A stretch of 64,000 nucleotides of DNA from Hydractinia symbiolongicarpus. Taxonomy: Eukaryota; Cnidaria; Hydrozoa; Anthoathecata; Hydractiniidae. The position numbers were made by a program, and so were the translations under genes. Where the stretch lies: positions 1,688,501-1,752,500 of the forward strand of contig NC_079888.1 of assembly GCF_029227915.1 (NCBI RefSeq), read 5' to 3'. Each line of letters starts with the position of its first letter. The first letter of the stretch is position 1. Below are positions 10,741-21,626 of this stretch, piece by piece. The notes under the pieces are model-generated. The model had not been told where the DNA came from. It searched no databases and saw only the letters and a list, made by a program, of their open reading frames with translations.

Positions 10741-12346
10741 TAATAAAAATGAGATATTTGTAGGTAAGTCTTAATTTTCGACTCTTTTATTACTCGTAAA
10801 ATATGTTCATTCTGTAGAAACTTCTATTTTTTTACAGTTTCGCTCCTGAAGTCAACACCATGTGTTTCTAAACATAATTTTGATAAAAATGTAATTTGTG
10901 TAAAAACAACAAGTTTAACCAAATTCAAAGAATTGTTAATACCTTCGAAGGGTTCGACGCCTGTCACGGTAGCATCACATTGTGGAGCATCTTTAAGAGA
11001 AGTTTCTAAACATAATTTTGATAAAAAATGTAGAAACATACGTTTTTTTATGTGAGTAATACGAGGCTCAGAAACGAAAAACGTTAAGAAACGTTTAAGA
11101 AACATGGGTGGGCTGAAAACGGAAAAACAAGAACGAAACCTTAGGAACAGGAAACAATACATAGTCCGGATAAAGTGGCAATGTCATCGAAACAAGTCTA
11201 TTGGGTGCTTTTGAAATTTTACATTTACGCAAACTTTCGACGCAACATAATGTTTATCGCAATGACTTCTTTCCTATGCAATGCAATACGGAGTGGCAGC
11301 GAACGTGTATGTAGAACCTTTCGAACGAGACTTAAGCCTGCCTACTAACAGCCTGCTACTGATTCCCGCACAATCACGATAACACAGCAAAGAAACTTGC
11401 GGAATAGCAATAACCAGTATGCTTTCAGTGGGAGTGAATTCGCGTTGAATATAATTTTATTGGTACCATATTTACTGTATTTAGCCTGGATTCAATATTA
11501 CAGAAGAAACATCTAGGGAGTATTTTGTTTATAAGGGAAAAGATTATTTTATGCTGACCAATGTCAGTGTTGATATGGTTGTTACAAATTCAGAGCCATA
11601 TTAATAAATACTACCAATTATAAGTTATATTTATCGATCACTTAATAATGAGAAAAATTCCATTGGGAAAAGTGTTGCTTGCAAGAAAAACCTCACCTTA
11701 TAAAAACTAAAAATTTCACTTATAAAAGGCTGTCCTCTTACTTGTGCGTGAAAAAGAATTCGTGTTGCGAACATATGCCATTTGTCCATGAACTACGTAC
11801 TACCATGTCTAACAAAAATCGCTCATCGTACATTTCTACATAAAAACGCCTTGAGAATTCACGAGTGATGTTGGGATTAATTCACATCATCACTCGCAGA
11901 TTTCCAATGCCAAATTCCAGGATGGAAAACATATTTGACTATTTTTGTTAAAGAAGGAGCTTGCGGGTAAACTTCAGAAAGTGTGACAAATAGACAGAGT
12001 GTAGACGCTTCTATTTAAAACCAGCTTACTCAAAAGTTAACGTTCTATTACTAACTAGCATCCCAGATTTTCTTTTTACTCAACTTGATATAGTGAATTT
12101 GCACGCGAATCTGAATGCTAGTCCAAGGATGAGATCATCTTGTCATTAGCAGATTAACTGGATTTTGGACCAATCTTCTTTTATACACAGCACCAGAAAT
12201 TTTTATTAAAAACAGATACGTACTTGACATGATGCTGATGCAAAAAATATAACATATATATAAATATAACATATATATAAATATGCAAAAAATATAACAT
12301 ATATATAAATATAACATATATATAAATATAAAATAATATAACATAC
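10741..12346. other. No supported gene; one AT tandem repeat
   Basis: Only short frames without motifs occur. A 24-bp phrase 'aaacataattttgataaaaa' is present twice (about 10868 and 11007) within one minus-strand frame. If the DBF4-like gene at 12.3-14.2 kb continues 3', its remaining exons should be here, but I could not pick them with confidence. Confidence 0.4.
12247..12345 (+). repeat. 17-bp AT-rich tandem repeat
   Basis: About four copies of AACATATATATAAATAT, interrupted once by a GCAAAAAAT segment. Three overlapping reading frames across it are artefacts rich in Tyr and Ile. It sits within the probable intron just downstream of the second zinc-finger exon of the DBF4-like gene. Confidence 0.85.
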
Positions 12347-12517
12347 CTCTCTAAAATCACATTTTCTATTATTTCTAAGTACATACTTTTTAGCAGCTTT
12401 CTTCTTGCATGCTTCAACAAAGTCGTCAAAACTAACTCCTTTAGCTATCAACTGGTCTACTTTATCATAATTTTCTTTATTAGTAACGAAGCTTTTATGA
12501 CGATCACTGTCGAGGTG
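12347..12517 (-). CDS. DBF4: DBF4-like gene, exon with the His half of the zinc finger
   Basis: A 171-nt exon, phase 0 at both ends, bordered by TTTTGATAG upstream and GAG|GTATGT downstream. It encodes HLDSDRHKSFVTNKENY, supplying the two His of the DBF4-type finger (H-x5-H), then KVDQLIAKGVSFDDFVEACK. This second part matches the 'DxI..L.FDFVEY' segment that follows the finger in animal DBF4 proteins. Confidence 0.8.
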
Positions 12518-14242
12518 CTATCAAAACAATAACAATAGCTAAACGAGTCTTTCTGTCAAAAAACTATCAACTTTATTTTTTCCATCGATATAATTCTTCT
12601 ATCCAAGAAACAGATTTGATCCACAAGAAAAAAAGGGGTCATAGCATATACCTGTTGTAGTGATGTGTAACGTATCCTGCAACATTCACAAAAGCCATCA
12701 TCGGCAACATCTAGAGGTCTAGGAAGAACATATTTATTACGTGAACATTATTAGAAGGGTTCTTAAGAGGCGTTGTTGGAGTTATGATAAAACGAATACT
12801 TTTGCGCTTTCTTTTACAAATGCGTAGATTATTAGATGACGCTCAAAAACCTTGAAATCGTAAAAACATTTTAGGAAAATCCCCAGTTTCAGCTTGTCAA
12901 GATTCAATTTTTAAAGACCTTGATATTTAGATTTACAGTTACCAAAATTACCGTAATTTCAGAAGAACACAATCAAGTTTCTTTTTTTTCAGTAAATTAA
13001 CTATACAGCATTCATGGATCTCTGGAGGCAAAATGTATTCAAAATAGTGGAATCAATTACTAACAAAGTTTTATCCCGAAATAACAAAAGAGGTCTTTTT
13101 CTTCAATAAAAATGTTAGTTCAAATGTCGATAAAATATCGTAGTTATTTATAAAGAAAACAAAGAGGAATAAAAATTAAGAAAAAAATAAGAAAATTTCA
13201 CCCTATATTCAGTCATTTTGCAAAGAAAATTGAGGCTCAGGTCAAAATACGGTTATCTTTCATAAAACAACGTGTAATGCAGGAATTGTAGAAAATACAT
13301 CTAGGCATTTTCTACGTTGTTGATTTGTCATACCACTAGCTGCAAAGCACCAAGTAATACTTTTCCAGAAACAGTTAAGAAGTTGTAGTTAGCATAAAAT
13401 TAAAACACGAAGACTCTTACTTTAAAAAAGTGACCCTAGAAATAAAAAAGAGCACCATACTAATTTAGATGTGAACTGTTAAGATGCCTTGTATCACACG
13501 AGTCATGTCTTGTGATTTCCTTGTCAATTTCAAACAGACAAACCTTTTCAAAATGAAGATTAGGGATCTTCGTATATATTAATGGCCTGAACAAACTAAA
13601 AACATAATAAAGAAACAGGCATATTAACAATACGTTCACGGTAACAATTCAAATTTAATCATGAGATTCAGGTTGTAATAAAGCCAAATCATTATTATTT
13701 TTATTTACTGAACACGTTAAAACTACACAAGAAAGGAGAGAGCTACTTACTTTTCACGATCTTTGATAATCATGTAAGGCTCTTTTAATACTATAAAAAT
13801 AATTGTGTCACAATATACGTTTATTGATGAAAGGTTATACTTCTCATTGTAAGTGTGCTCACCTTCTACCTCAATTACAGTTTTTTGCCCTTCCTACAAT
13901 GAAATCATTGATAAATTGAAATAACAAGCAAAAGTTTTAGTTATTAATAAAGCAATCGTACAAAAATTTAATAAATAAGAATGCTAGTTTTATATATTAT
14001 CATCTCAGGAAATATGCAACATAAAACAGCGCTTGCTACTAGTTTATTATTAGGAAATGAAATTCAGTGATATAATACATACCTTCAGTTTCAGAATACT
14101 TGCATGGGAGATCTTTTTTAGCTAAGAATAAAAGATAAACATCACTAATAAATCTGCTAACACCATATAAATAATAAAATGTACACTGAAGTACTGAACA
14201 TACCTTTCTGGGTGGTTGACTAAGATCATCTGCACTATTTTT
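12347..14242 (-). CDS. DBF4: DBF4-like protein (regulatory subunit of Cdc7 kinase), partial, spliced
   Basis: Exons with AG...GT borders and compatible phases are 14204-14242, 14083-14121, 13863-13893, 13751-13790, about 13536-13586, 12652-12718 and 12347-12517. Joined, exons 3-5 give a block VEVLKEPYMIIKDREKPLIY followed by IPNLHFEK. It corresponds to DBF4 motif M (consensus like 'LKxPFxKIEDxSRxYRPL'), which binds Cdc7. The last two exons form a DBF4-type zinc finger: GFCECCRIRYTSLQQHL, then SDRHKSF and a KVDQLI tail. DBF4 activates Cdc7 for replication origin firing. The splice from the fifth exon to 12718 is the least sure; other exons may lie between. The 5' end and the BRCT-like N-terminus are not identified. 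Exons of 31-40 nt are unusually small. Confidence 0.75.
12652..12718 (-). CDS. DBF4: DBF4-like gene, exon with the Cys half of the zinc finger
   Basis: A 67-nt exon between TTCTTCCTAG and CAG|GTATAT. It encodes PLDVADDGFCECCRIRYT followed by SLQQ. The C-x2-C pair and the aromatic residue six residues later are the start of the DBF4-type zinc finger, completed by the next exon (12347-12517). The phase joins exactly at the Q|H boundary. Confidence 0.8.
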
Positions 14243-14819
14243 CTAAAGAGCGTGTAATGTATGCAAGTTAAAAAGCGTCTAACATACAAGTACGTAACGA
14301 TATAGATAGACATAGCTGGCCCGCAGCTTAAACAGACACATTGGTCTGCTTTATACCCTTAAAGCATATCTTCCAAATTATTCTCGCTAGAATTATTAAT
14401 TATAAAGAATTTCTATGTGAAGAATAAAATTAGAGAGATATACTCCCGATTTTTTATGATAAAGGTATAAGTAAAGTTAATTTTTCATATAGTTGATTTT
14501 TTAAAAATATATATATATCTATATATCTTTTTATTTTTGTTGATTTGAATATAAGTCTGCAGTCCTGATATAAAAGAGAAAATTTTTTGAAGAAATAAAA
14601 CCTCTGGTGTTCTGCGGTACTCAAATTTAAGACTTTTCTAAAGTTGGTTTAAAATTTTTCTGTACAAATTTTTATTACAAAGCAGTACTAACTCTACCAG
14701 ATCCAAGTTCAGGCATCAGGCAACTTATCAGGAGGATTCGGACCCATTCTCTTTCACAAGATATTGTTTTATTAGCTTTGTGATATATAAAACTTCTTCG
14801 AGCTTGCCTTGATAGCTCA

Positions 14820-15340
14820 CCGCATGCCATTTCCCTGCCCCGCATTACTTTCTTTACTGGGAGGCTTAGAGACTTCCAAGTTCTCTACAAACGTTTTACC
14901 ACACTTTCTTTCTGCTTTTTACTCTCGCCACTTCTTAGATGTGCATCACCATTTTCTTCACATTCAGTATCATATGCGTAATCTTCCCTGTCAGCAACTA
15001 ATTCAGTGCACAGTCAACGTCTTTTCGTTACAGGCCTAGCTATAATCATTACCGGTGTTTGTTTACAACTAGCCTTAGGCAAAACTGATTCCAGAATGTC
15101 AAAGCATGATGAACACTTTTTTCAAACTTGCTGTGATACATCTTTTCTGGTGACAAACACACCTTCTTAGTATCAGTAACAGGCTTCCTTTTATGCATCT
15201 TCTGACATGATTCACTTTGTCTTTGTTAATCTTCATTGATTTCACTAGTTGGAGTTCCTTTTTCCTCCTTTATGAATCTGTAATACTGTAGTCTTAATCA
15301 ATACTGCTTTTTCCGCTACTATATCTACTTTTTAAAAAAC
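14820..15340 (-). pseudogene. Degraded coding fragment of unknown family
   Basis: A coherent but broken reading can be followed on the minus strand. It includes KRKPVTDTKKVCLSPEKMYH, a shifted DILESVLPKASCKQTPVMII, LVADREDYAYDTECEENGDA and KPPSKESNAGQG. At least three frameshifts or stops interrupt it. The order looks like a retrocopy or an old exon inside the region of the DBF4-like gene. I do not recognise the family. Confidence 0.3.
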
Positions 15341-15780
15341 CCAGGTATTTCGTCAAAAGATACTATTTTAGATGCTACTGATTAAAGGACTAAAAGTTTT
15401 AAAAAACTCAACTAGCTTTAAGGATACCTACTAAATAAAAAAAATAATTGAAAGAAGATAAAATTCTTTTTCTAATGTTATGATATATAAGGATAAAAAT
15501 TACTTTAACGTTTAAATTTATTATTTTAGTTCATGTTAACTAATCTAACTACTCGCATTTAACCAATCTGAGAAAGACTATATTTCGTATATTATGATAT
15601 CCATCACATAATCACTCTAACAAACAGAACCATTGTTGAATAAAGCATTTTTATAGAACATTGCTTAGAAGATCTAGTATTATGCGGTACCTACTGTTGG
15701 TACGAATTTAGACATCTAAATTCAATCAACTTAAAAATTAAAACTTAAAACAAAAGTTTAGGAAGTGAACTATAACTTAC

Positions 15781-16468
15781 TTTGCCAACGTTACCACAAG
15801 AAACAGATGCCATGTTAACAGGTGCAATTAATTTTAAAACCTAGTGACAAAAATTTAAAATCAACAGGAAGTGTGAAAAAGTGGAATTGCCAAGAAATGC
15901 AACTGAACACCAAAGTAGAAAATGACTCTCAAAAAACTTCATGTTACAGTAGCTACATTACCTTGGAACTGTGCTGCAGCTTTTGATTACCCTGAAATAA
16001 AATATGTTTCTTCTTTTAAAGATGTATATGGTACTCAAAACCTCAGGAAGAGAAATTCTATTGATAACTTGTAGTGGAAGAAAGAACAGAAGCAGAACCT
16101 TGAACACACTAATTTTCTTGAGCATTGATAATATGCGAGTTTAACATGCAGTAGGCAAGAAAAAAAATGACTTTGTTTGTGCAAATATAGAAAACATGAA
16201 TTCACAATGAAGCTTCTTTTAAATCACAGCTCAAGAATACAAACACTACATTTCTTATTTGTGATCACAAAAATCCAAACAACTGCCTTGTGTGCAAGAA
16301 AATATGACATCAATTAATAACTTGAATTGAAATTATAGAATCCTGGTGAGAATATTTGCTTCTCTGGATCTTTAAATTTTTTACTTTTTACTTTTGTACA
16401 ATACAAGAAATAATGACGTCTACCTGATTCTCTATATCTTTTAAATGTAATGGTACACACAAGTTCTT
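15781..16468 (-). CDS. Possible upstream exons of the DBF4-like gene
   Basis: Three segments have good splice borders on the minus strand. They are 16424-16468 (TTCTTATAG ... CAG|GTAGAC), 15962-15991 (TTATTTCAG ... AAG|GTAATG, encoding GNQKLQHSSK) and 15781-15840 (TCACTAG ... AAA|GTAAGT, encoding VLKLIAPVNMASVSCGNVGK). The latter two are whole-codon exons and could precede 14204-14242 in phase. None shows the expected DBF4 motif N, so they may belong to a divergent N-terminus or be chance. Confidence 0.3.
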
Positions 16469-16959
16469 CTATAAGAAAAAAATGCAGTAAATATTTGGAA
16501 AGCAAAATAACAGTAAAGTTCCTTAGAGTTAATAAATATATTGTATCCAATATGTCCATATTACAGTCAAAAAGACTAGCTCTTGTAGAATGCTATATAT
16601 ATAGCAGATACTTTTTCCAAGATTACTTTTAACACACTCGACACATTTTTGGGAGGTCACATAACTCCCATACTTTGTGCAGGAGACGCAGGTTCAATTT
16701 TGTAATGCAGCTATTATATATGTTGGTTATTGAAAGTTACCATAGCTCCCCCAGATGAACCTCCAAGGGAATGGGGACCCTCTAGCTAAATACCCTAGTT
16801 ACATGTAACAAACTTTCAGACAAGTCATAAAAGCAGTAACATTTTTTAAATTTTTTTAACCCTAAGACTGATAAAGGCTTGGCGCCGCAATATATATGAC
16901 CAGCCAGCCAAGGGAAATTGAACACTGCTGGTCTTCTGATGATTTTAAACACTACAATT

Positions 16960-17307
16960 AGCTACAAGAACCAGCTAGCTAGCTTTTACAACTAACGAGC
17001 TAGCTATAGCTTTTGTAACTGGGTAAGTTAGCTAGCTATTTCACCTATTCCACAACGTTTTTTAATAATAGTAAAACAAACATAAAATACTTTCATTGAG
17101 ATAGCTAGCTAGCCAGCTAAATGAAAACAGGCGATATAAACCAAGGCAAAACACAGTTAGCTAGCCAGCATAAACTTTGAACAACTTATTGTAGAGAGAG
17201 TTTTGTTTACAATACAGTACAACCCCCAAACTTAACAAAAAAGATTTGCTAAACTACTGTTGGAGTATCGCTGCCGCCAATCACGCTGCCATCTTGAAAT
17301 TATGCAC
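16960..17307. other. TAGC-tract region before minisatellite cassette 1
   Basis: Many GCTAGCTAG palindromic tracts occur at 16970-17190. They are followed near 17268-17300 by a CG-containing stretch (GCTGCCGCCAATC, then GCTGCCATCTTGAAAT). The same order occurs at 31.8-32.3 kb and, more weakly, at 53.6-54.1 kb, always just before a ~20-bp minisatellite. On the minus strand the stretch reads AAGATGGCAGC, a YY1-like promoter motif. It could be the promoter side of the DBF4-like gene. Confidence 0.4.
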
Positions 17308-17455
17308 GGTAACAAAACAGCCCGAATGGTAACAATACCGCCCGATCTCCAGTAACAAAACACCCGATGTGACAAAACAGCCCTATTTATGTAGCAATCC
17401 CGCCCGGATGTAACAAATCAGCCCTGCCGACATGTAACAAAACAGTCCATGAATA
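17308..17455 (+). repeat. Minisatellite cassette 1 (GTAACAAAACAGCCCG units)
   Basis: Seven imperfect units of 17-24 bp, each beginning near GTAACAAAACAGCCC. Spacing between units is variable. It immediately precedes the (ATT)n tract and the start of duplicated block A, the same position that cassette 2 holds before block B. The unit sequence differs from those of cassettes 2 and 3. Confidence 0.7.
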
Positions 17456-17459
17456 TAGT

Positions 17460-17501
17460 TACTATTATTATTATCATTATCATTATATCATTATATTATT
17501 A

Positions 17502-17584
<83 letters not shown>

Positions 17585-17606
17585 TTATTATTATTATTAT
17601 TATAAT
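17460..17606 (+). repeat. (ATT)n microsatellite at the left edge of block A
   Basis: About 45 trinucleotide units with a few interruptions. The homologous tract 32469-32627 precedes block B. Homology between the two blocks begins just after these tracts. Confidence 0.95.
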
Positions 17607-18479
17607 ATGAATATTCGGATAGATTTGCATCATTTTTCTTTGCTACCGTAGGATTTCATATACTTATAAGAAATGTTTTTTTGTCATTATTTGGACAAGA
17701 TTAGGATAAATACTGATTATTCGAATAAAAATCTCTTTTATTTGGAGCTGTGTTACTTGGCTTTTGGTGTTTTTTCCTTTTTGGTAATAATTGATAATAA
17801 TTGATAATAATTGATAATAATTATCCAAATTGTTATCAATTATTTGTAAACTTATGAGCGACTCGCCCAACGGCAACCGGCCTCATAATGTTTGACAACT
17901 TCATAATAATTGACAATTTCGCAACAACTGTTGACTCGACCACGGATTTGCATTGATACCATATCAAATAAAAGGTATTGGTGCCAACCAATTCAAATAT
18001 AGCGAGTAGTTAAGGTTAAAAATTACAGGCGTACATGTGAATTTATTGCCACTTTATTATTGGTATACTAAAGTGGCACCACAGCCATGTCCCCAGGGCC
18101 ATCCCATTACTAATAATTGAAAAAGAGTCCTGGGGACGAGGTTGATGGTACCAAAGTTAGCCTCTTCCAATCACATTTCAAACATTTTTTCTTTATTTGT
18201 ATCAGGATGGGAAAAAGTTCGTATCGCCGTCCCAATGTCAGAAAATATACAAGATGCTTTGGGGATGAGGTTGAGCAACTTCTAAAGTTACTACCGTGTA
18301 ATCAGATTTACCATATGAAAACTGATTTTTAATTATTACCCATGATTTACTCCGGAGTTCAGGCGATATATTTTGAAAAGCATTAGTTAAAAAGAAGATG
18401 CCGGCGGCTTTTACAGACACCCGGCAATATTCGTTTTATTCCTGAGAAACCTGCCGGCGACAGGGTATTACTTTCAAAG

Positions 18480-18890
18480 AGAATAAGTTATGCTTTGGTT
18501 AATACCTTTCTTCTTTTAGGCGCCCCACACTTGATTAAACACCTCCTCTTTCAATGATCTTCTAATAAACTCCCCCCTTCAGAGGGCCTTTTTTCGAAAC
18601 GGAAGTTTCACCGATAAGATAAATACCTATACTATATGAAGTATGGAAAGAAGATATGCCGACGTTGAACGCTCTTAATTTAATTGGCGATGACGATATT
18701 GATAATGATGCAGATATTATGTGAAAATATATGTATTCCATCGGCAAAAGAAAAGAAAAAAATACAAACATTTATTGAACGCCTTCTCTTATATACGCCC
18801 CTTCTAATAAGACCCCTATAAAAATCGAAAATTTATTAAAAAACCCGGGTGTTTATTGGAAGAGTTACGGTCCACACGGGCATTAGGATC
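18480..18890. mobile_element. MITE-like repeat with repeated 'TAATAAACGCCCC'-type motifs (copy A)
   Basis: Phrases such as 'cttctaataaactcccccc', 'tatacgccccttctaataag' and a final 'gagttacggtcc' recur within about 400 bp. A GC-rich inverted pair (CGCCGG...CCGGCG) lies just upstream at 18390-18460. The same segment occurs at 33520-33890. It fits a non-autonomous element family with 'ATAAACGCC' subterminal motifs. Ends were not resolved, and short frames inside it are not genes. Confidence 0.4.
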
Positions 18891-20201
18891 TGCGATTATA
18901 TCTTTACAAGAAAAACTCAAAAGGTTGAGAAATTCGGATGAAATTAGCACAGCCATTTTTCTTCTAATTTTATACCTTCGCGGGTCATGTTAAAGATTGT
19001 TCGGTAATGCAAGCATCGTAACAAGCGAAAGTGGGTGAATGCAACGCTCTTAACATGACCTATGCTCGTGAGAAAAATCTAATTCTGCAGCCTCCCGACT
19101 TTAAAGTTATTGCTTGCCTGCTTAGAGTAATGGTTAAAAATTCGCAAGAATCTACTTTTTTTGTCGCAGAGAGTCAAAAAAATTCGCTTTTTTTATCTTC
19201 CAGAACTTAATGTAACAATGAATAAAAACTAAATAAGAAAATTGTCAAAAGTACAGGTGTAGTGAACAGGTAATCGTACAAATCTCATACAGTCTCATCT
19301 CAAAATAGGAAAATGAGAAAAACATTAAAAAACAAAATAAAATAACACAAATGCCGATATGTGAACAAACTTATGGATCAAAATTTAATGACGCCATCCG
19401 AAGTCTGCAAACTGTGAACCAGTGCTAGAAAACAGTGACGCCACAATTGATATTTACCCCCATACAGCCTACGCGTATTCTTTCCCGAAATACAAGAGAT
19501 CTTTTTACTGCTGGGGATTGTATGACGTCTTTAAATTATGATCCGCTACAACAACAAAATTTAGCTTTTCGTTAATCATATGATAAAAAAGTGGCGCCCG
19601 GTAACTTTTTTTCGATGATACCTCAATGGAATTAGTGCCGTAGCATTAAAGAAGTCACAATCAAACTTTGACGATATTTTAAAAAAAAATTAAGCGTACG
19701 GATAATAATAGTCGAAAGTTCCTTAAGGACATTTCTGGCAAGAAACATTTTCCAGGTTTCGAAAGTTGAGTTATGAAATGATTTTGCAAGAAAGTGTTTT
19801 TCAAAGTACAATATAGACATGAAAAGATAATTTAAATCAATAAAAAATATCTACATGTAACCGATATTTGACTTAATGTCATTAGTACTTTCTAAACAAA
19901 AGTTAACTTAAAAGTCATGGTTAATAAATAACAAGAAGATATTCGTAACTCAGTTCTTTTTTCTCAATATCTGTCGGCCATTATGAAGCTGAAGGCAAAG
20001 TAGTAGGCTTGTCACATCTCTTGGCACTGAAAAAAAATTGTGATCCAACAGTATATTTTATATGAGCACAACTTAGACAGGTAACCCCAATCTGTTGTAA
20101 GGATCAAAACAAATCGCAATTTCATGACAATGGGTATGGAAGTATCCAATCAAATTCGCCACTGTAATACACTGTAGACTAACAGAAAACACAAACGTCG
20201 A

Positions 20202-20783
20202 TCAACTTACCTTTCTTTTAGATTTCTTACTTTTTTTTGTTCTTTCGTAGGACAATCTAGTTCGGATTTGGGTGAAAGAATACTTTTCTAGAAGTCCTGT
20301 GCCCTCAAAACATTCGTCCACTCTATCTTCAGTAAGCTTTCCGCCCTTTATTAACTTCTTTCCTCGAGATACCAACACATCTAAGTCACTTTCTGAAAAC
20401 AAGCAACGACGCTGAGACGGAGACCTTTTCACTTTGTTCAGCACTCTGAGTTTGTCATATACTTGTCTCGGTGAAGCATCTATTGAACTAAGTGTCTCAC
20501 ATTTCTTCTTAACAAAACCATAACTAATTTCCTCATTTTTAAAAGCGGTTTTTATTTCACTCACTTCTTTTTCAGACCATAACTTCCGTTTGTTTTGCGA
20601 AGTAGGGGTGCATACTGATTGCGGAGTTGCTGTTTTATCAGACGTAGTAGCTATTGGTCGGTTTTTGTCATGGTAATCACTCCCGTAGAATAGATCTGTA
20701 ACCACATTCGTCCCAACACTGGCTGACTTTCTCATATTTCTTATGTAATAATGGTCTTCCGCCGTACTCTTACTATGCGACAT
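20202..20783 (-). pseudogene. Recombinase C-terminus with catalytic Tyr and Myb/SANT-like tail (copy A)
   Basis: The frame opens with MSHSKSTAEDHYYIRNMRKS. The His of the 'GH' box and the nucleophilic Tyr (in HYY) are both present. After a Thr/Ser linker comes KRKLWSEKEVSEIKTAF and SPRQVYDKLRVLNK (Myb/SANT-like), then FSFTQIRTRLSYER-like sequence and a Lys/Ser-rich basic end (KKSKKSKRK). The stop at 20202 is part of AAGGTAAGTTGA, a strong splice-donor sequence, so the original gene may have spliced onward. A frameshift separates this frame from the rest of the recombinase. Confidence 0.7.
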
Positions 20784-20784
20784 C

Positions 20785-21620
20785 AGGTTGTCAACTTCAG
20801 CGGTGAATTTGCTTTTATTTTAATCCGGTGCTTGTGGATTTCCTTATGATGTTCGCAGTTAGATTTTTTGGTACCTCTTTGCTCTCATAGTTTCCTGCTT
20901 TCTTCCATGCTAAATGCAATCTTTTACTTACGTCACCAGAGTTAATTTTCTGTCCTGACCAAGTTACAAAAACATTCTCAAATTTTGGGGATGTTTAAGG
21001 TCTTGCTCCAATTACGTAGATCTTCAAAAACTGGTAGTTCTCTGTTGTTAAAATCACCTTAACCGGACTGTAGTGCTCAACTGTCTTATGATCCCACACT
21101 TCTACGAGCCATTTCTCATCTTCTTGCAACTCTGAACTTTTGAATTCTGCGATTGTCATGTTTGACGTTACGCCTGAGGGTGGTGCAATTGTAAAGTGGA
21201 TCTTTGTGTACAAGTGATCCCTGATGAGGCAATACTCCTGGTGTTTCATAATGTTTCAAAGATCGCAGCAGCATTTTCACTATTATTATAGCGTTTTACC
21301 TGTTCATCATCAACAAGCATCGTAAATATTCGCAGAAGACTATCAGCGAGTACAGATATTTATTGATACTTGAGGGCTTAGTTCCTTTGGCACCGCAATG
21401 TTTGACGATATACAGATCACGGAAATCCGCTTCTAAAAACGATATCTATGTCATCTTTCACTCCAACGGCAACAAAAGTTCGCCGCACGTCACCAAAGAT
21501 AACGGATATTGAACGCTCCTTTCGGTTTTTGTCAGGACCAATCATGTAGTTGAAAAATCTGTCTAATAATTTTTTTACACTTGGTGCCAGACTCATTGCA
21601 AGGCTCCAATCGGTATTTTC
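20785..21620 (-). pseudogene. Recombinase catalytic core (copy A)
   Basis: An N-terminal helix region near 21540 contains LLDRFFNYMIGPDKNRKERS. The open segment 20995-21249 has the first Arg in CLIRDHLYTKI, NMTIAEFKSSELQ, and the hairpin Lys in VWDHKTVEHYSPVKVIL. Past a TAA (after GARP) the frame continues with FENVFVTWSGQK, GDVSKRLHLAWKKAG and NIIRKSTSTGLK (the second catalytic Arg). It then hits TAA and a one-base shift before the MSHSKS segment. Upstream stops also occur near 21360-21420. All catalytic residues can be seen, but not in one frame. Confidence 0.75.
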
Positions 21621-21626
21621 GTCAAT

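Noticed and set aside
12135-12451. Three overlapping minus-strand frames
   Set aside because: Their C-terminal halves are translations of an AT tandem repeat. Only the first 57 codons (12347-12517) are real, as an exon of the DBF4-like gene.
18117-18332. 71-residue frame repeated at 33116-33334
   Set aside because: It lies over a dispersed repeat motif and is similar in both blocks only because the DNA was duplicated. No domain and no codon-position bias can be seen.
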